Positions 27,301 to 37,753 are shown, counted from the first letter of the stretch. The stretch is DNA of 42,134 nucleotides from Gammaproteobacteria bacterium (GCA_024510845.1 JANEMA010000013.1:1-42134); one strand, 5' to 3'. Notes: generated by a model not told the origin, from the sequence alone. Made by a program: numbers and translations.

Positions 27301-27724
27301 GCGCCTGGGCAGCGGGTTTCCGCTGCCCGATTACGCCACGGAGGGTTCTGCCGGCATGGACCTGCGGGCCATGCTCGAGGCGCCACTGGAGCTGGCGCCC
27401 GGCGAGACCGAGCTGATCCCCACCGGCATCGCCATCCACATCGGCGACCCCTCGCTGGCGGCGGTGATCCTGCCGCGCTCTGGACTGGGCCACAAGCACG
27501 GCATCGTGCTGGGCAACCTGGTGGGGCTGATCGACTCCGACTACCAGGGGCAGCTGTACGTTTCCTGCTGGAACCGGGGGCAAAAAACGTTTCGTATCGA
27601 GGTGGGCGAGCGCCTCGCCCAGCTGGTGTTGTTGCCGGTGGTGCGTGCAGTGTTCGAGCAGGTCGAGGCATTCGAGAGCAGTGAGCGCGGAGCCGGTGGA
27701 TTCGGACATTCAGGGCGGCACTGA
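27269..27724 (+). CDS. dut: Deoxyuridine 5'-triphosphate nucleotidohydrolase
   Basis: A 151-aa trimeric dUTPase that keeps dUTP low and makes dUMP for thymidylate synthesis. Motifs are present in order: AGMDLRA (I), [11 protein letters not shown] (II), [13 protein letters not shown] (III), ERLAQLVL (IV) and the C-terminal [11 protein letters not shown] (V). It overlaps the end of coaBC by 32 bp. Confidence 0.96.
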   Translation: MHRLQLKILDERLGSGFPLPDYATEGSAGMDLRAMLEAPLELAPGETELIPTGIAIHIGDPSLAAVILPRSGLGHKHGIVLGNLVGLIDSDYQGQLYVSCWNRGQKTFRIEVGERLAQLVLLPVVRAVFEQVEAFESSERGAGGFGHSGRH

Positions 27725-29018
<1,294 letters not shown>

Positions 29019-29019
29019 C

Positions 29020-29604
29020 ATGCCGAGACAGTCCCGCAAACAGCTGATTCTCGAAACCCTGGCTCGTGAGCTCGAGGTCAATCCCGGAGAACGTATCACC
29101 ACCGCTGCGCTGGCGCGCGCGGTGGGTGTCTCCGAGGCGGCCCTGTATCGACATTTTCCCAGCAAGGCCCGCATGTTCGAGGGCTTGATCACTTTTGCCG
29201 AGGAAACCGTTTTCGTGCGTATCAACCAGATCCTCGAGGCCGAGAAAGACACCCGTGTTCGTTGTGCCCGGGTGCTCTACCTGCTGTTGGGCTTTGCCGA
29301 TCGCAATCCCGGTATCACCCGCGTCCTTCTGGGGGATGCACTGGTTGGCGAGCGTGAGCGGTTGCTCGAACGGGTGCAGCAGTTCTTCGATCGTATCGAG
29401 CTGCAATTGCGCCAGATTCTGCGCGAGTTGGCCTTGCGCGGCGATGGCCGTCTGCACGTGGCGCCCGAGGCAGGGGCCGCCCTGCTCACGGCTTATCTCG
29501 AAGGTCGATTGCACCAATTTCGGCGATCGCGTTTCGAGCGTTCCTGCCTGGCGGCCTGGGAGGCCGAGTGGCTGGTGTTGCAGGTGGGGTTATTTGCCGA
29601 CTGA
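29020..29604 (+). CDS. slmA: Nucleoid occlusion factor (TetR family)
   Basis: A 194-aa DNA-binding protein that blocks FtsZ ring assembly over the nucleoid. The N-terminal helix-turn-helix reads ITTAALARAVGVSEAALYRHF with PSKARMFEGLITFAE (shown in parts), nearly the canonical SlmA sequence. The C-terminus has LTAYLEGRLHQFRRSRF. The family is restricted to gammaproteobacteria, which supports the taxonomic call. It is placed directly after argB, as in many members of the class. Confidence 0.94.
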   Translation: MPRQSRKQLILETLARELEVNPGERITTAALARAVGVSEAALYRHFPSKARMFEGLITFAEETVFVRINQILEAEKDTRVRCARVLYLLLGFADRNPGITRVLLGDALVGERERLLERVQQFFDRIELQLRQILRELALRGDGRLHVAPEAGAALLTAYLEGRLHQFRRSRFERSCLAAWEAEWLVLQVGLFAD

Positions 29605-29771
29605 TGTGGTGTCTTCCTTGATGTGCAGCAGAACCCGACGAACCGACGCAGCAGGTCACGCCCGCCGCGGGGCTCGCGAACATGACCGCCAGAGAACACA
29701 GTGACATCGATCAGGCGGAACGGAATCTCATGTAATACACATCGATCGCGAAACGCTGCACACGGGCTCAT

Positions 29772-29777
29772 TATAAT
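29772..29777 (+). promoter_or_regulatory. Candidate -10 box for the TSUP transporter gene
   Basis: A perfect TATAAT followed by GCGCGGG, 32 nt before the GTG start. No recognisable -35 hexamer at 16-18 nt spacing. Confidence 0.3.
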
Positions 29778-29809
29778 GCGCGGGTATCGAGCTTACATCC
29801 GGGGCGTCC

Positions 29810-30556
29810 GTGGATCAGTTCATACTTTTCATCGTTTCTCTGGTCGCCAACACCTTTTCGGCCTTTATCGGAGGTGGGGCAGGCCTGTTGCAGTTGCCGA
29901 TCCTGATCTTTCTCGGGCTGCCTTTTGCCATTGCCCTGGCGACGCACAAGGTTGCTTCGGTTGCGCTGGGGGTGGGCGCCACCCTGCGCCACTTGCGGGA
30001 AGATCGTCTCGAACCGCGCTTCGTGCTGTTCATTCTCGCTACCGGACTGCCGGGAGTGGTACTCGGTGCCTCGGTCATTCTCCGGGTTCCCGGGCACTGG
30101 GCCGAGGTCGCGCTGGGCCTGCTTACTCTGGGATTGGGCATCTACTCCTTTGTTCGCAAGGAGCTGGGACTGGAGATGCGCCTGCAACACCAGAATGGCC
30201 AGGGGTTGTGGTTCGGTGGTCTGGTGCTGTTTCTCATCGGTGCCCTCAACGGCTCGCTCACTTCGGGCACCGGGCTGTTCGTTACCCTCTGGCTGGTACG
30301 CTGGTTCGGTGCCGACTACAAACAGGCCGTTGCTTATACGTTGATTCTGGTCGGCCTGTTCTGGAACGCTACCGGGGCATTCACTCTGAGCCTGCTTGGC
30401 AAGATCTGTTGGGACTGGCTGCCCGTCCTGCTGGCGGGTTCGTTGGCTGGTGGCTATCTCGGTGCACACCTGGCCATCCGCCAGGGTAACCGCTGGATCA
30501 AACGGGTGTTCGAGATCGTGACGGTGCTGGTGGGGATCAGGCTGATCCTGGGGTGA
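29810..30556 (+). CDS. TSUP family transporter (sulfite exporter TauE/SafE-like)
   Basis: A 248-aa integral membrane protein with about eight hydrophobic segments in two related halves. Its opening FIVSLVANTFSAFIGGGAGL and repeated small-residue loops (FLIGALNGSLTSGTGL) fit the TauE/SafE/YfcA superfamily, which moves sulfonates, sulfite or other small organic anions. GTG at 29810 is the likely start. It is transcribed alone between slmA and the convergent pyrE. The substrate is unknown. Confidence 0.85.
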   Translation: MDQFILFIVSLVANTFSAFIGGGAGLLQLPILIFLGLPFAIALATHKVASVALGVGATLRHLREDRLEPRFVLFILATGLPGVVLGASVILRVPGHWAEVALGLLTLGLGIYSFVRKELGLEMRLQHQNGQGLWFGGLVLFLIGALNGSLTSGTGLFVTLWLVRWFGADYKQAVAYTLILVGLFWNATGAFTLSLLGKICWDWLPVLLAGSLAGGYLGAHLAIRQGNRWIKRVFEIVTVLVGIRLILG

Positions 30557-30570
30557 CTTCTTCTGTCACC
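30552..30570 (+). terminator. Short hairpin at the end of the TSUP gene
   Basis: GGTGAC (30552-30557, containing the stop codon) and GTCACC (30565-30570) form a perfect 6-bp stem with a 7-nt loop. There is no following T tract, so termination is only a possibility. Confidence 0.3.
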
Positions 30571-30679
30571 ACAAAGGAGACGAAGAGTACAAAGAATGCC
30601 TTGCGTGGCAAGGAACTCAGCGAAAGCGCTGCCGGATCAGCGGCAAAGCCAGAGGGAGCCGTCTTCGTGTTCTTCGTGG
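30569..30679. repeat. MITE-like intergenic repeat with inverted ends
   Basis: The left end CCACAAAGGAGACGAAGA and the reverse complement of the right end (CCACGAAGAACACGAAGA) are near-identical, bounding about 110 bp of non-coding sequence between the convergent TSUP and pyrE genes. Sequences of the type 'TTCGTGTCCTTCGTGG' are scattered in many gammaproteobacterial genomes. Copy number cannot be checked here. Confidence 0.5.
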
Positions 30680-30686
30680 AAATCTT

Positions 30687-31325
30687 TCAGATGCCGTACT
30701 CGGTGCGATAGGCACGGACCTTTTTCAGGTCCTGCTCGTTACCGCGTTGTTCCAGGTATCTGATGAGATCTTCCAGCTGCGCGATGGCAGCGACCGGGAT
30801 TCCGTAATCGGCCTCTACCTCCTGTATGGCGGAACGCTCACTCTGGCCCCGTTCCTGTCGGTCGAGCGCGATGACTACGCCGGCTGGGATGGCACCCTCG
30901 GTGGTGATGATATCCATGGACTCGCGGATTGCAGTGCCGGCAGTGATGACGTCATCGATGATGAGGATGCGGCCTTCCAGCGGGTGACCAACGATGCGAC
31001 CACCCTCGCCATGGGTCTTGCTCTCCTTGCGGTTGAAGGCATAGGGCTTGTCGATGTCGTGGTGTTCGAACAGTGCGGCGGCGGTGACCGCGGCCAGCGG
31101 GATGCCCTTGTAGGCCGGGCCGTAGAGTACGTCGAAATCGAAGCCGGCCTCGACGATGGCCTGTGCGTAGAAACGGCCCAGACGTGCCAGGGCGCCGCCA
31201 GTGTTGAACAGGCCGGCATTGAAGAAATAAGGGCTGATGCGCCCGGATTTCAGCGTGAATCCGCCAAAGCGCAACACGCCGCACTCGAGGGCGAAGTCGA
31301 GAAAGTCGCGTCGAAAGTCCTGCAT
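30687..31325 (-). CDS. pyrE: Orotate phosphoribosyltransferase
   Basis: A 212-aa enzyme joining orotate to PRPP to make OMP in pyrimidine synthesis. It has [16 protein letters not shown] at the N-terminus, [25 protein letters not shown] and the PRPP-binding [13 protein letters not shown]. The start at 31325 has GAGG at good spacing and gives the usual MQDFRRDFL opening; the open frame extending upstream overlaps exoA and is not used. It is divergent from exoA with a 42-bp gap, as in Pseudomonas. Confidence 0.96.
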   Translation of the reverse strand: MQDFRRDFLDFALECGVLRFGGFTLKSGRISPYFFNAGLFNTGGALARLGRFYAQAIVEAGFDFDVLYGPAYKGIPLAAVTAAALFEHHDIDKPYAFNRKESKTHGEGGRIVGHPLEGRILIIDDVITAGTAIRESMDIITTEGAIPAGVVIALDRQERGQSERSAIQEVEADYGIPVAAIAQLEDLIRYLEQRGNEQDLKKVRAYRTEYGI

Positions 31326-31354
31326 GACGGGCCTCATTCGTGGTGAGGTACCAG

Positions 31355-31360
31355 TATAAT
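31355..31360 (+). promoter_or_regulatory. Candidate exoA -10 box
   Basis: A perfect TATAAT that ends 7 nt before the preferred exoA start, predicting a leaderless or nearly leaderless transcript. No good -35 hexamer is present. Confidence 0.4.
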
Positions 31361-31367
31361 GCGACGA

Positions 31368-32141
31368 ATGCGCATCATCACCTGTAATCTCAACGGTATC
31401 CGCTCGGCGGGCCGCAAGGGCTTCTTTCACTGGCTGCGCCGGCAGAAGGCCGATGTGGTCTGTCTGCAGGAACTCAAGGCCCAGGTTCATCAACTCGGGG
31501 ATTCGTTGTACTGGCCGCCCAGCTTTCATTGCCATTACCACCCGGCCGAGAAGAAGGGTTACAGCGGGGTGGGCATCTACTGCCGGCGCGAGCCAGACAC
31601 GGTGATCGAGGGGGTGGGGCGCCCCGAGTTCGATCGCGAGGGGCGCTGGATCGAGGTATGCCTCGGTGATCTGCATATCGTCTCGCTCTACCTGCCTTCC
31701 GGATCGTCCAGCGAAGAACGTCAGCAGATGAAGTTCCAGGTGCTCGACTGGCTGCTGCCGCACCTGATCGAGCGACGCGAGTCGGGTCAGCGGCTGATCA
31801 TCTGCGGCGATCTGAATATCGCACACAAGCGGGAAGATCTGAAAAACTGGCGCGGCAACCAGAAGAACTCGGGCTTCCTGCCCGAGGAGCGTGCCTGGAT
31901 GGACCACCTGTTCGGAGAGGCAGGCTTCGTCGATGCCTTCCGTCAGGTCGATCGTGAAGCCGATCAGTACACCTGGTGGTCGAATCGCGGGCGTGCCTGG
32001 GAGAAGAATGTGGGTTGGCGCATCGATTATCAGGTGATCACGCCGGATCTGGCCGGCCACGTCCTGTCTGCCAGCATCTACAAGCGCAAGCGTTTTTCCG
32101 ATCATGCACCGTTGATCATGGACTATGCATTCGAAGACTGA
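31368..32141 (+). CDS. exoA: Exodeoxyribonuclease III family AP endonuclease
   Basis: A 257-aa nuclease cutting DNA at abasic sites and degrading 3' ends. All catalytic positions of the ExoIII fold are present: NLNGI, Glu in [16 protein letters not shown] (Asp and Asn), RIDYQ, and the C-terminal SDHAPL His. This separates it from Crc, the catabolite regulator found at the same site in Pseudomonas, which has lost these residues. The start at 31368 (MRIITCN) matches the family; an in-frame ATG at 31359 overlaps the TATAAT box. It overlaps ampG by 17 bp. Confidence 0.92.
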   Translation: MRIITCNLNGIRSAGRKGFFHWLRRQKADVVCLQELKAQVHQLGDSLYWPPSFHCHYHPAEKKGYSGVGIYCRREPDTVIEGVGRPEFDREGRWIEVCLGDLHIVSLYLPSGSSSEERQQMKFQVLDWLLPHLIERRESGQRLIICGDLNIAHKREDLKNWRGNQKNSGFLPEERAWMDHLFGEAGFVDAFRQVDREADQYTWWSNRGRAWEKNVGWRIDYQVITPDLAGHVLSASIYKRKRFSDHAPLIMDYAFED

Positions 32142-33468
32142 ACCACGTATCGGTTGGCGCGAAGCCCTGTTGCACCTGCGAGACTGGCGGGTGTTGCGCA
32201 TCGGCCTGCTGGGTTTCTCCTCCGGTCTGCCGCTGTTGCTGGTGTTCGGTACCCTGTCGTTCTGGCTCCGCGAGGCGGGCATCGACCGCTCCACCATTGG
32301 CTACATCAGCTGGGTGGCGCTGGCTTATGCCTTCAAGGTGGTCTGGTCACCGCTGGTCGATCGCCTGCCCCTCCCCGTGCTCACCCTCGCACTGGGACGT
32401 CGTCGGGCCTGGCTGCTGGTGACCCAGCTGGTGGTCGCCTGCGGTCTGTTGGGGATGGCGTTGAGTGATCCGGCCTGGCAGCTCGAACGGGTGATCTGGC
32501 TGGCGTTGCTGGTGGCGGTCGCCTCGGCGACCCAGGATGTGGTTGTGGATGCCTACCGTATCGAGAGCGCGGGCACACGGATGCAGGGCATCCTCACGGC
32601 CTTCTACACCACCGGTTACCGGGTTGCCATGTTCGTGGCCTCGGCCGGGACCTTGTGGATCGCAGCGCGTTTTGATCCCGACGAGGCCAGTTACCAGCAA
32701 GGGCCCTGGCTGGTGGCCTACGGCAGCATGGCCCTGCTGATGGGCATCGGTATCCTCACCACGCTGTTTTCGCCGGAACCCGAACGCACCGTGGTACCCG
32801 AGCCGTTGGTGGGTGATCGTTCGAAACGCCTGGCTGCCTGGCTTCGCAGCGCAGTCTGGGAGCCTTTTGCCGAGTTCTTTCGGCGTCACGGCGGCAAGGC
32901 TGCGCTGGTATTGGCATTGATTGCCGGTTACCGCTTGTCGGACATCGTGCTCGGGGCCATCGCCAACGTGTTCTACAAGGACATGGGGTTTTCCAAGGAC
33001 GAGATCGCGCTGATTTCCAAGGGTTTCGGTATCTACATGACCATTCTCGGTGGTTTCCTGGGGGGACTGTCGGTCTATCGCTTCGGGGTGATGGTGGTGT
33101 TGTTCGCTGGCGCCGTACTGGCCTCGGCAACCAATCTGCTGTTCGCCTGGCTGGCGACGCGCGGGCATGATTTCTGGGGCCTGGTGGCGGTGGTGGGCAT
33201 GGACAACCTGGCTGCCGGGGTGGCCATTTCGGCTTTCGTGGCCTATCTCTCAGGGTTGGTGAACATTCGTTTCCCGGCCACCCAGTACGCCTTGTTCAGC
33301 TCGGTCATGTTGCTGTTGCCCAAGTTCCTTGGGGGATTCTCGGGGGTGTTGGTCGACCGTCTGGGCTATCCGGCCTTCTTTACCCTTACCGCACTGGTCG
33401 GGGTGCCGGTGTTACTGCTGGTGGTCGCAGCCTGGCGTTGGACCGAGGTGCAGGTGAAGGATGATTGA
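32125..33468 (+). CDS. ampG: AmpG-family muropeptide permease (MFS)
   Basis: A 447-aa inner-membrane transporter that imports anhydro-muropeptides for cell-wall recycling. About 12 to 14 hydrophobic helices are seen. Family marks are [20 protein letters not shown] at the first helix, [35 protein letters not shown] and [20 protein letters not shown]. It overlaps exoA upstream by 17 bp and the next gene by 8 bp, forming a three-gene operon. Confidence 0.93.
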   Translation: MHSKTEPRIGWREALLHLRDWRVLRIGLLGFSSGLPLLLVFGTLSFWLREAGIDRSTIGYISWVALAYAFKVVWSPLVDRLPLPVLTLALGRRRAWLLVTQLVVACGLLGMALSDPAWQLERVIWLALLVAVASATQDVVVDAYRIESAGTRMQGILTAFYTTGYRVAMFVASAGTLWIAARFDPDEASYQQGPWLVAYGSMALLMGIGILTTLFSPEPERTVVPEPLVGDRSKRLAAWLRSAVWEPFAEFFRRHGGKAALVLALIAGYRLSDIVLGAIANVFYKDMGFSKDEIALISKGFGIYMTILGGFLGGLSVYRFGVMVVLFAGAVLASATNLLFAWLATRGHDFWGLVAVVGMDNLAAGVAISAFVAYLSGLVNIRFPATQYALFSSVMLLLPKFLGGFSGVLVDRLGYPAFFTLTALVGVPVLLLVVAAWRWTEVQVKDD

Positions 33469-34129
33469 GGCCGGTCTGCTCGGTGCCCTGCTGGTGGGGC
33501 TGCTCGGTGGTGTGCACTGCGTGGGCATGTGCGGTGGTATCGTGGGTGCCCTTTCGCTGGGGCTGCCGGCCGAACGCTCGCGCTGGCCTCTGTTGCTGGC
33601 CTACAACCTCGGGCGGATTGCCAGCTACACCCTGGCCGGCGCCATCGCCGGCGGGTTGGGGGTGTTCTTCTCGGGGCTGCTGCCGGTGCAGCAGGCGCAA
33701 CAGGTACTGCTGGGGCTTGCGGGCGGCTTCATGGTGTTGTTGGGGCTGTACCTGGGCGGCTGGTGGCGTCTGCTGGCACGCGTGGAACAGGCCGGTGGCA
33801 TGCTGTGGCGGCGTATCGAGCCCTGGGGGCGCGGTCTGCTGCCGGTGCGGCGTCCCGCCCAGGCGCTGGCGCTGGGTGTGCTCTGGGGCTGGCTGCCCTG
33901 TGGGCTGGTCTACAGTGTGCTGATCTGGTCGGTCTCGGCCGGTGGTGCACCTCAGGGCGCGCTGCTGATGCTGCTCTTCGGGCTGGGCACCCTCCCCAAT
34001 CTGCTGCTGATGGGGGCGGCGGCCACGACCGTGCAGGGTTTCGTTCGTCGTTCCGGAGTGAGGCAGGCCGCAGGCATGCTGGTGGTTGCCTTTGGCCTGT
34101 GGCAACTCTGGCGCGTGTTCAACGGGTGA
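33461..34129 (+). CDS. TauE/SafE-like membrane protein with HCxGMCGG motif
   Basis: A 222-aa membrane protein with about six helices. The opening LLGGVHCVGMCGGIVGAL and the later WGWLPCGLVYSVLIW carry paired cysteines typical of the 'sulfite exporter TauE/SafE' group related to DsbD/CcdA-like and cytochrome-oxidase-associated proteins, some tied to copper or thiol handling. It overlaps ampG by 8 bp, and its stop overlaps the convergent DUF4426 gene by 11 bp. Function is unproven. Confidence 0.85.
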   Translation: MIEAGLLGALLVGLLGGVHCVGMCGGIVGALSLGLPAERSRWPLLLAYNLGRIASYTLAGAIAGGLGVFFSGLLPVQQAQQVLLGLAGGFMVLLGLYLGGWWRLLARVEQAGGMLWRRIEPWGRGLLPVRRPAQALALGVLWGWLPCGLVYSVLIWSVSAGGAPQGALLMLLFGLGTLPNLLLMGAAATTVQGFVRRSGVRQAAGMLVVAFGLWQLWRVFNG

Positions 34130-34553
34130 AGAATTCCTGATCGAAGCGGGCGTGCAACGGGGTGTCCCGTCTCTCGGGCAATACGTCGATCTCGAAAGTC
34201 AGGTGTTCCCGGTGGGCCACCGGAAAGTCGGCGATGTAGTAGATGGCGTCTCCCTCGCGTACCTCGCGTACCGGTATGTTGCGTACCTGACCCATCAGGT
34301 TGTGTGCCGAGACCTTCACCCTGGCCTTGACGGGCGTGCCGGTGGTACCGGTGGTTTCGCGGATCACGGTGATGTTCACCATGCCACGGCTGGTGCTGCG
34401 CTGAATACCATAGCTGTGGGCCACCCTGGGTGCCAGGCTGTCGGTGGTGAAGGCGTTGTGGTGGATGGCATAACCGGCGGAGCGGGTGACATTTTCCGCC
34501 AGAGTCAGCCCGGAAAACAGGATCAGCAGGGGGATCAGGACGAGTCGTTTCAT
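34119..34553 (-). CDS. DUF4426 family secreted protein
   Basis: A 144-aa protein with a signal peptide (KRLVLIPLLILFSGLTLA, cleavage after TLA) and the DUF4426 body: YAIHHNAFTTDSL, VAHSYGIQRS, NITVIRE, YYIADFPV and LTFEIDVLPE. It has a beta-rich periplasmic fold of unknown role. AAGGA lies 8-9 nt upstream of the start. In Pseudomonas the family member lies beside metW/metX and proC; here yggU-yggT-proC remain upstream but metXW are absent. Confidence 0.85.
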   Translation of the reverse strand: MKRLVLIPLLILFSGLTLAENVTRSAGYAIHHNAFTTDSLAPRVAHSYGIQRSTSRGMVNITVIRETTGTTGTPVKARVKVSAHNLMGQVRNIPVREVREGDAIYYIADFPVAHREHLTFEIDVLPERRDTPLHARFDQEFFTR

Positions 34554-34886
34554 GGTGTATTTCCTTCTCGGCTTCCAGATTGTGGTACGGACCTGTCCGA
34601 TTCAGACAGGGCGGGGAGGGGAGTTCTCAGCAGATGTGCCGACGTCGGGGTGCCGGACCTCACGGAAGATGCCGCGGATCAGGCGGCACGACATGCTCGC
34701 CCCGGCAGGCTGTGGATCTGTTTCTGGGTGTGCCTGTGGCGTGATATCGATGATGCTCTCCAGCGACGTTTTCATCGGGCGAATCCGGCCAGTTGTTTTT
34801 CCAGTGGCGAAACCGCCATGCCCCCCTGTCCTTTCCGGTGCAGGCTGGGTTGGAGTCCGGGTACTTTCGGTTTTTCAGACCTTCCG
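34554..34886. other. 333-bp gap where metX-metW would be expected
   Basis: No intact gene or clear met remnant is visible. It has a small inverted repeat CCTGTC/GACAGG (about 34593-34609) and one short minus-strand frame, 34602-34775 (57 aa, starting MKTSLESIIDITPQ), with no recognised family and only a weak ribosome site. The frame may be a chance one. Confidence 0.4.
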
Positions 34887-35213
34887 TCAATCCTTTGCGT
34901 AAATAATTGTCTTTGCATCCTCGGCACTGTCGCAAAGCGCAGGCGGAATCAGGGAAGGAGCAGAAATGCGAATGCGTTTGCGACGGGATGACTCTCCGGT
35001 CTCGATGTGGATCGCCGATTTGGGTACCCGAAACTGGCGGGCCAGCCAGGCCCTCAGGTGGGCATTGGCCTTCCCGTCGACCGGCGGTGCGGTGATGCGC
35101 ACCTTGATGGCGTCGTCGAGAACCTCGGCAAAGGCATCACGGGCGGCACGAGGCTGGACTTTGACCCAGAGCAGCAGGTCCTCGCCGTCCCGGAGGCACC
35201 ATGCGTCCGACAT
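34887..35213 (-). CDS. yggU: YggU/DUF167 family protein
   Basis: A 108-aa protein of the DUF167 family: LLLWVKVQPRAARDAF, VRITAPPVDGKANAHLRAWL and the C-terminal IHIETGESSRRKRIRI. Function is unknown despite known structures. The start codon overlaps the yggT stop by one base (TGATG), showing coupling with yggT, its usual partner. The C-terminal 20 residues extend beyond the typical length. Confidence 0.9.
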   Translation of the reverse strand: MSDAWCLRDGEDLLLWVKVQPRAARDAFAEVLDDAIKVRITAPPVDGKANAHLRAWLARQFRVPKSAIHIETGESSRRKRIRISAPSLIPPALCDSAEDAKTIIYAKD

Positions 35214-35788
35214 CAGAGCAGCCCCAGCAACAGCGCCTTCAGAGGGGGGATGAGCAGCATCTTGGACAATACCAGGCCGATCATCACCAGCATGGGGGAG
35301 AGGTCCAGCCCGCCGATCGGTGGCAGGAGGCGTCGCGCTGGCGCCATCAGCGGGTAGGTCAGGGCTTCGAGTATGCTGATCGCCGGATTGTAGCTGCCGG
35401 GATTGATCCAGCTGATGATCACCAGGATGAAGATGCTGTAGAGGAAGACGTCGATTGCCAGTCCAATCAGTTCCGGGATGGCCAGAAACAGTGCTGTCAG
35501 TGGTTGGAAGCCCTGGCCGGCGATAGCAAAGATCAGCAACAGTTGCAATGCCAGTACCAGCCAGGCCAGCACCAACGAGGCAGTATCCCTGCCGCCGACC
35601 GGCGGGATGATCCGGCGCAGCGGAACCAGTGCCGGACTGGTGATGCGTACGATGAACTGTGACAGTGGGTTGTAGAAGTCGGCACGTACCAGTTGCAGCA
35701 GGAAACGCAGCAGAGCCACCAGGGCATACAGTCCAAAGACCACCTGGGCCAGAAAGATCAGCGGTGTGGAGAGATAGCCTTCACCCAT
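35213..35788 (-). CDS. yggT: YggT family integral membrane protein
   Basis: A 191-aa protein with two YGGT repeats, each with paired membrane helices: LLRFLLQLVRADFYNPLSQF in the first, and ISWINPGSYNPAISILEALT with PLMAPARRLLPPIGGLDLSP in the second. The family is linked to osmotic or membrane-stress tolerance. It starts 3 nt after the proC stop, with GAGGAA at the end of proC serving as ribosome site. Confidence 0.92.
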   Translation of the reverse strand: MGEGYLSTPLIFLAQVVFGLYALVALLRFLLQLVRADFYNPLSQFIVRITSPALVPLRRIIPPVGGRDTASLVLAWLVLALQLLLIFAIAGQGFQPLTALFLAIPELIGLAIDVFLYSIFILVIISWINPGSYNPAISILEALTYPLMAPARRLLPPIGGLDLSPMLVMIGLVLSKMLLIPPLKALLLGLL

Positions 35789-35791
35789 GGT

Positions 35792-36619
35792 TCATTCCTC
35801 GTCCAGCAGGCGTGACAGCTCGATGGAGCGGTCGCGCGCAGCAGTGAGTGCGCGCAATACGGCGCCTTCCAGGTCTTCTTCCCCGAAGCGCTTGATCGCC
35901 TGCTCGGTAGTGCCGCCAGGCGAGGTCACGTGGTGCCGCAGGCCGGCCGGGTCTTCGCTGCTCTCGATGGCCATGCGAGCCGCACCAAGTGCCGTTTGCA
36001 GGGTTAGCAGGCGGGCGGTGTTCGCCGGCAGGCCCAGGTGTTTTCCGGCGTGCTCCATGGCCTCCATGAGCAAGAAGAAATAGGCCGGGCCACTGCCCGA
36101 GAGTGCAGTGACGGCGTCCATCAGCGATTCATCATCCACCCACAGTACCAGGCCGACGGCGCGCATCACCGATTCTGCCTGTTCGCGTTGTGTCCCGGTC
36201 ACCTCGGGAATGGCGAACAATGCGGTGGCGCCGGCCTGCAGCATCGCCGGGGTATTGGGCATGCTGCGCACCAGGGACACGCCGCCACCCAGCCAGCGTT
36301 GCAGGGTATCGCTGCGTATCCCGGCGGCAATGGAGATCACCAGCGGGCGGTATTGCTGTATCGCCTCTGCCAGGTCACGTGCGACCTCCCTCAGTGCCTG
36401 GGGTTTGACGGCGAGTACCACCACCTCGGCACGGGCAACTGCTTCGGCATTGTCCTCCAGGGTATGGATGCCGGCACTGGCGGCCAGTGCCTTGCGGCGC
36501 GCAGGGTCGGGGTCGGAGGCAATAATGCACTCCGCCGGAATGCCATCGGTGATCAGGCCGCCGATCAGGGCCGCGGCCATGTTGCCGGAACCGATGAAGG
36601 CGATGGTGGGTTGGCCCAT
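35792..36619 (-). CDS. proC: Pyrroline-5-carboxylate reductase
   Basis: A 275-aa NAD(P)H-dependent enzyme making proline. It has IAFIGSGNMAAALIGGL at the N-terminus (Rossmann loop), VLAVKPQ, RSMPNTPAML, and the signature DAVTALSGSGPAYFFLLMEA with VTSPGGTTEQAI near the C-terminus. It is the first gene of the proC-yggT-yggU unit. The 261 bp upstream (36620-36880) show no gene; yggS, often upstream of proC, is not there. Confidence 0.95.
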   Translation of the reverse strand: MGQPTIAFIGSGNMAAALIGGLITDGIPAECIIASDPDPARRKALAASAGIHTLEDNAEAVARAEVVVLAVKPQALREVARDLAEAIQQYRPLVISIAAGIRSDTLQRWLGGGVSLVRSMPNTPAMLQAGATALFAIPEVTGTQREQAESVMRAVGLVLWVDDESLMDAVTALSGSGPAYFFLLMEAMEHAGKHLGLPANTARLLTLQTALGAARMAIESSEDPAGLRHHVTSPGGTTEQAIKRFGEEDLEGAVLRALTAARDRSIELSRLLDEE

Positions 36620-36880
36620 GAGTAGTCTGCCATGCTGTTGGTCGATGTCATTCTAACAGCAACTGTGTTTTCGAAATTGGCTGATCGGCCCGAAGAATGC
36701 GACAAGGTTCACCCGGTACAGTGCACCGGGCGCCTTTGGCGAAGGAACGAAGAAGGCAGAAGGGTGCCACTGGGACAATCCAGCATGGAAGTGCTTCCCC
36801 CGAATGCCACGGGCAGCGCCGTACAGGCCCTGTCGATGGCCGACCCTCCGGCATCGTACCGGCCAGGGGGGCGAGACAGC

Positions 36881-37624
36881 TCAACCCTTTCCGTAGAGGC
36901 GGGCGTAGCCTTCCGGATCGATCAGCTGACGAATATCCACGAAACTGCCGCTCGGCTGCTCGCGCAGGGCGGGAAGCACGGACAGGATCCGGCGTGCCGC
37001 CTCGCGCGGCGAGGGCATCGCCCCGGTGCCGCGCGCTGCGTGCAGCCGTTGCAGCGCAGGGAAAGCATTGGCATCGGCCTCGTCGCACAGGTGATCCATC
37101 ATCGCGGTGTCGATGATGCCGGGCGCCAGTGCACAAATGTGTGTGTCGGGAAACTCGTGTGCGTATAGCCTTGCCAGCATGTTGAGTGCCGCCTTGGACA
37201 GGGCGTAGGCCCCCCAGCCCTTGTTGCCCAGTACAGCGGCACCCGACGAGATCATCACCACCTGGCGAACCGGCCGACCCCAGGCATGCAGCCAGTCCAT
37301 CACCGTCTTGTTCGACCAGAGGTTGACATCCATTACCGCCTTGGCCTCGTCCAGTGACAGGTGGTGCAGCAGCTCGATACGTCCCAGCACGCCGGCGTTG
37401 AGTACCACCAGGTCGAGCCGTTCGGCCGGTTCCAGCAAGGTGGCCAGACACCCGGGCACGGTTTCGTGGTCGCGCAGGTCACAGCGCACATGATGCAGCC
37501 CCGGCAGATCCGAAAGCCGTCGGCTGCACCCGAAGACGGTGCTTCCCTCATCCAGCAGTGTCTCGCACAATCCCCGGCCGAGGCCGGAGCTGGTTCCCGT
37601 GAAGAAAGCGGTGTCGATATCCAT
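36881..37624 (-). CDS. Short-chain dehydrogenase/reductase
   Basis: A 247-aa [16 protein letters not shown] (cofactor loop), LVVLNAGVLG, Ser in ISSGAAVLGNKGWG and the catalytic YALSK. The Asp-rich CDLRD after strand 3 is typical of classical SDRs. Its substrate is unknown. The start at 37624 is used because it gives the canonical N-terminus; TATCCT on the minus strand (37632-37637) ends 7 nt before it. It is divergent from the restriction-type cluster. Confidence 0.88.
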   Translation of the reverse strand: MDIDTAFFTGTSSGLGRGLCETLLDEGSTVFGCSRRLSDLPGLHHVRCDLRDHETVPGCLATLLEPAERLDLVVLNAGVLGRIELLHHLSLDEAKAVMDVNLWSNKTVMDWLHAWGRPVRQVVMISSGAAVLGNKGWGAYALSKAALNMLARLYAHEFPDTHICALAPGIIDTAMMDHLCDEADANAFPALQRLHAARGTGAMPSPREAARRILSVLPALREQPSGSFVDIRQLIDPEGYARLYGKG

Positions 37625-37689
37625 GGATCCAAGGATACTCCGAAGAGCGGGTCTCCGCGCAGGGCAGTGGGATGAAGTCGATTCACGCA

Positions 37690-37746
37690 CAGTAATCGAT
37701 TTACTGCGTCATGTGGCTTGACCTGGGCAGCATCATCGGCTACCTT
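37690..37746 (+). promoter_or_regulatory. Candidate promoter and operator of the HsdS-like gene
   Basis: TTGACC (37718-37723) and TACCTT (37741-37746) are spaced by 17 nt, and the second ends 7 nt before the ATG. Upstream, CAGTAA and TTACTG form an inverted repeat around TCGAT (37690-37706), a possible operator in the divergent gap between the SDR gene and the HsdS-like gene. Confidence 0.4.
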
Positions 37747-37753
37747 CGGCTTC

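Noticed and set aside
31368..32141. Calling this gene crc because it is next to pyrE
   Set aside because: All ExoIII catalytic residues are present, whereas Crc has lost them; a nuclease is the safer call.
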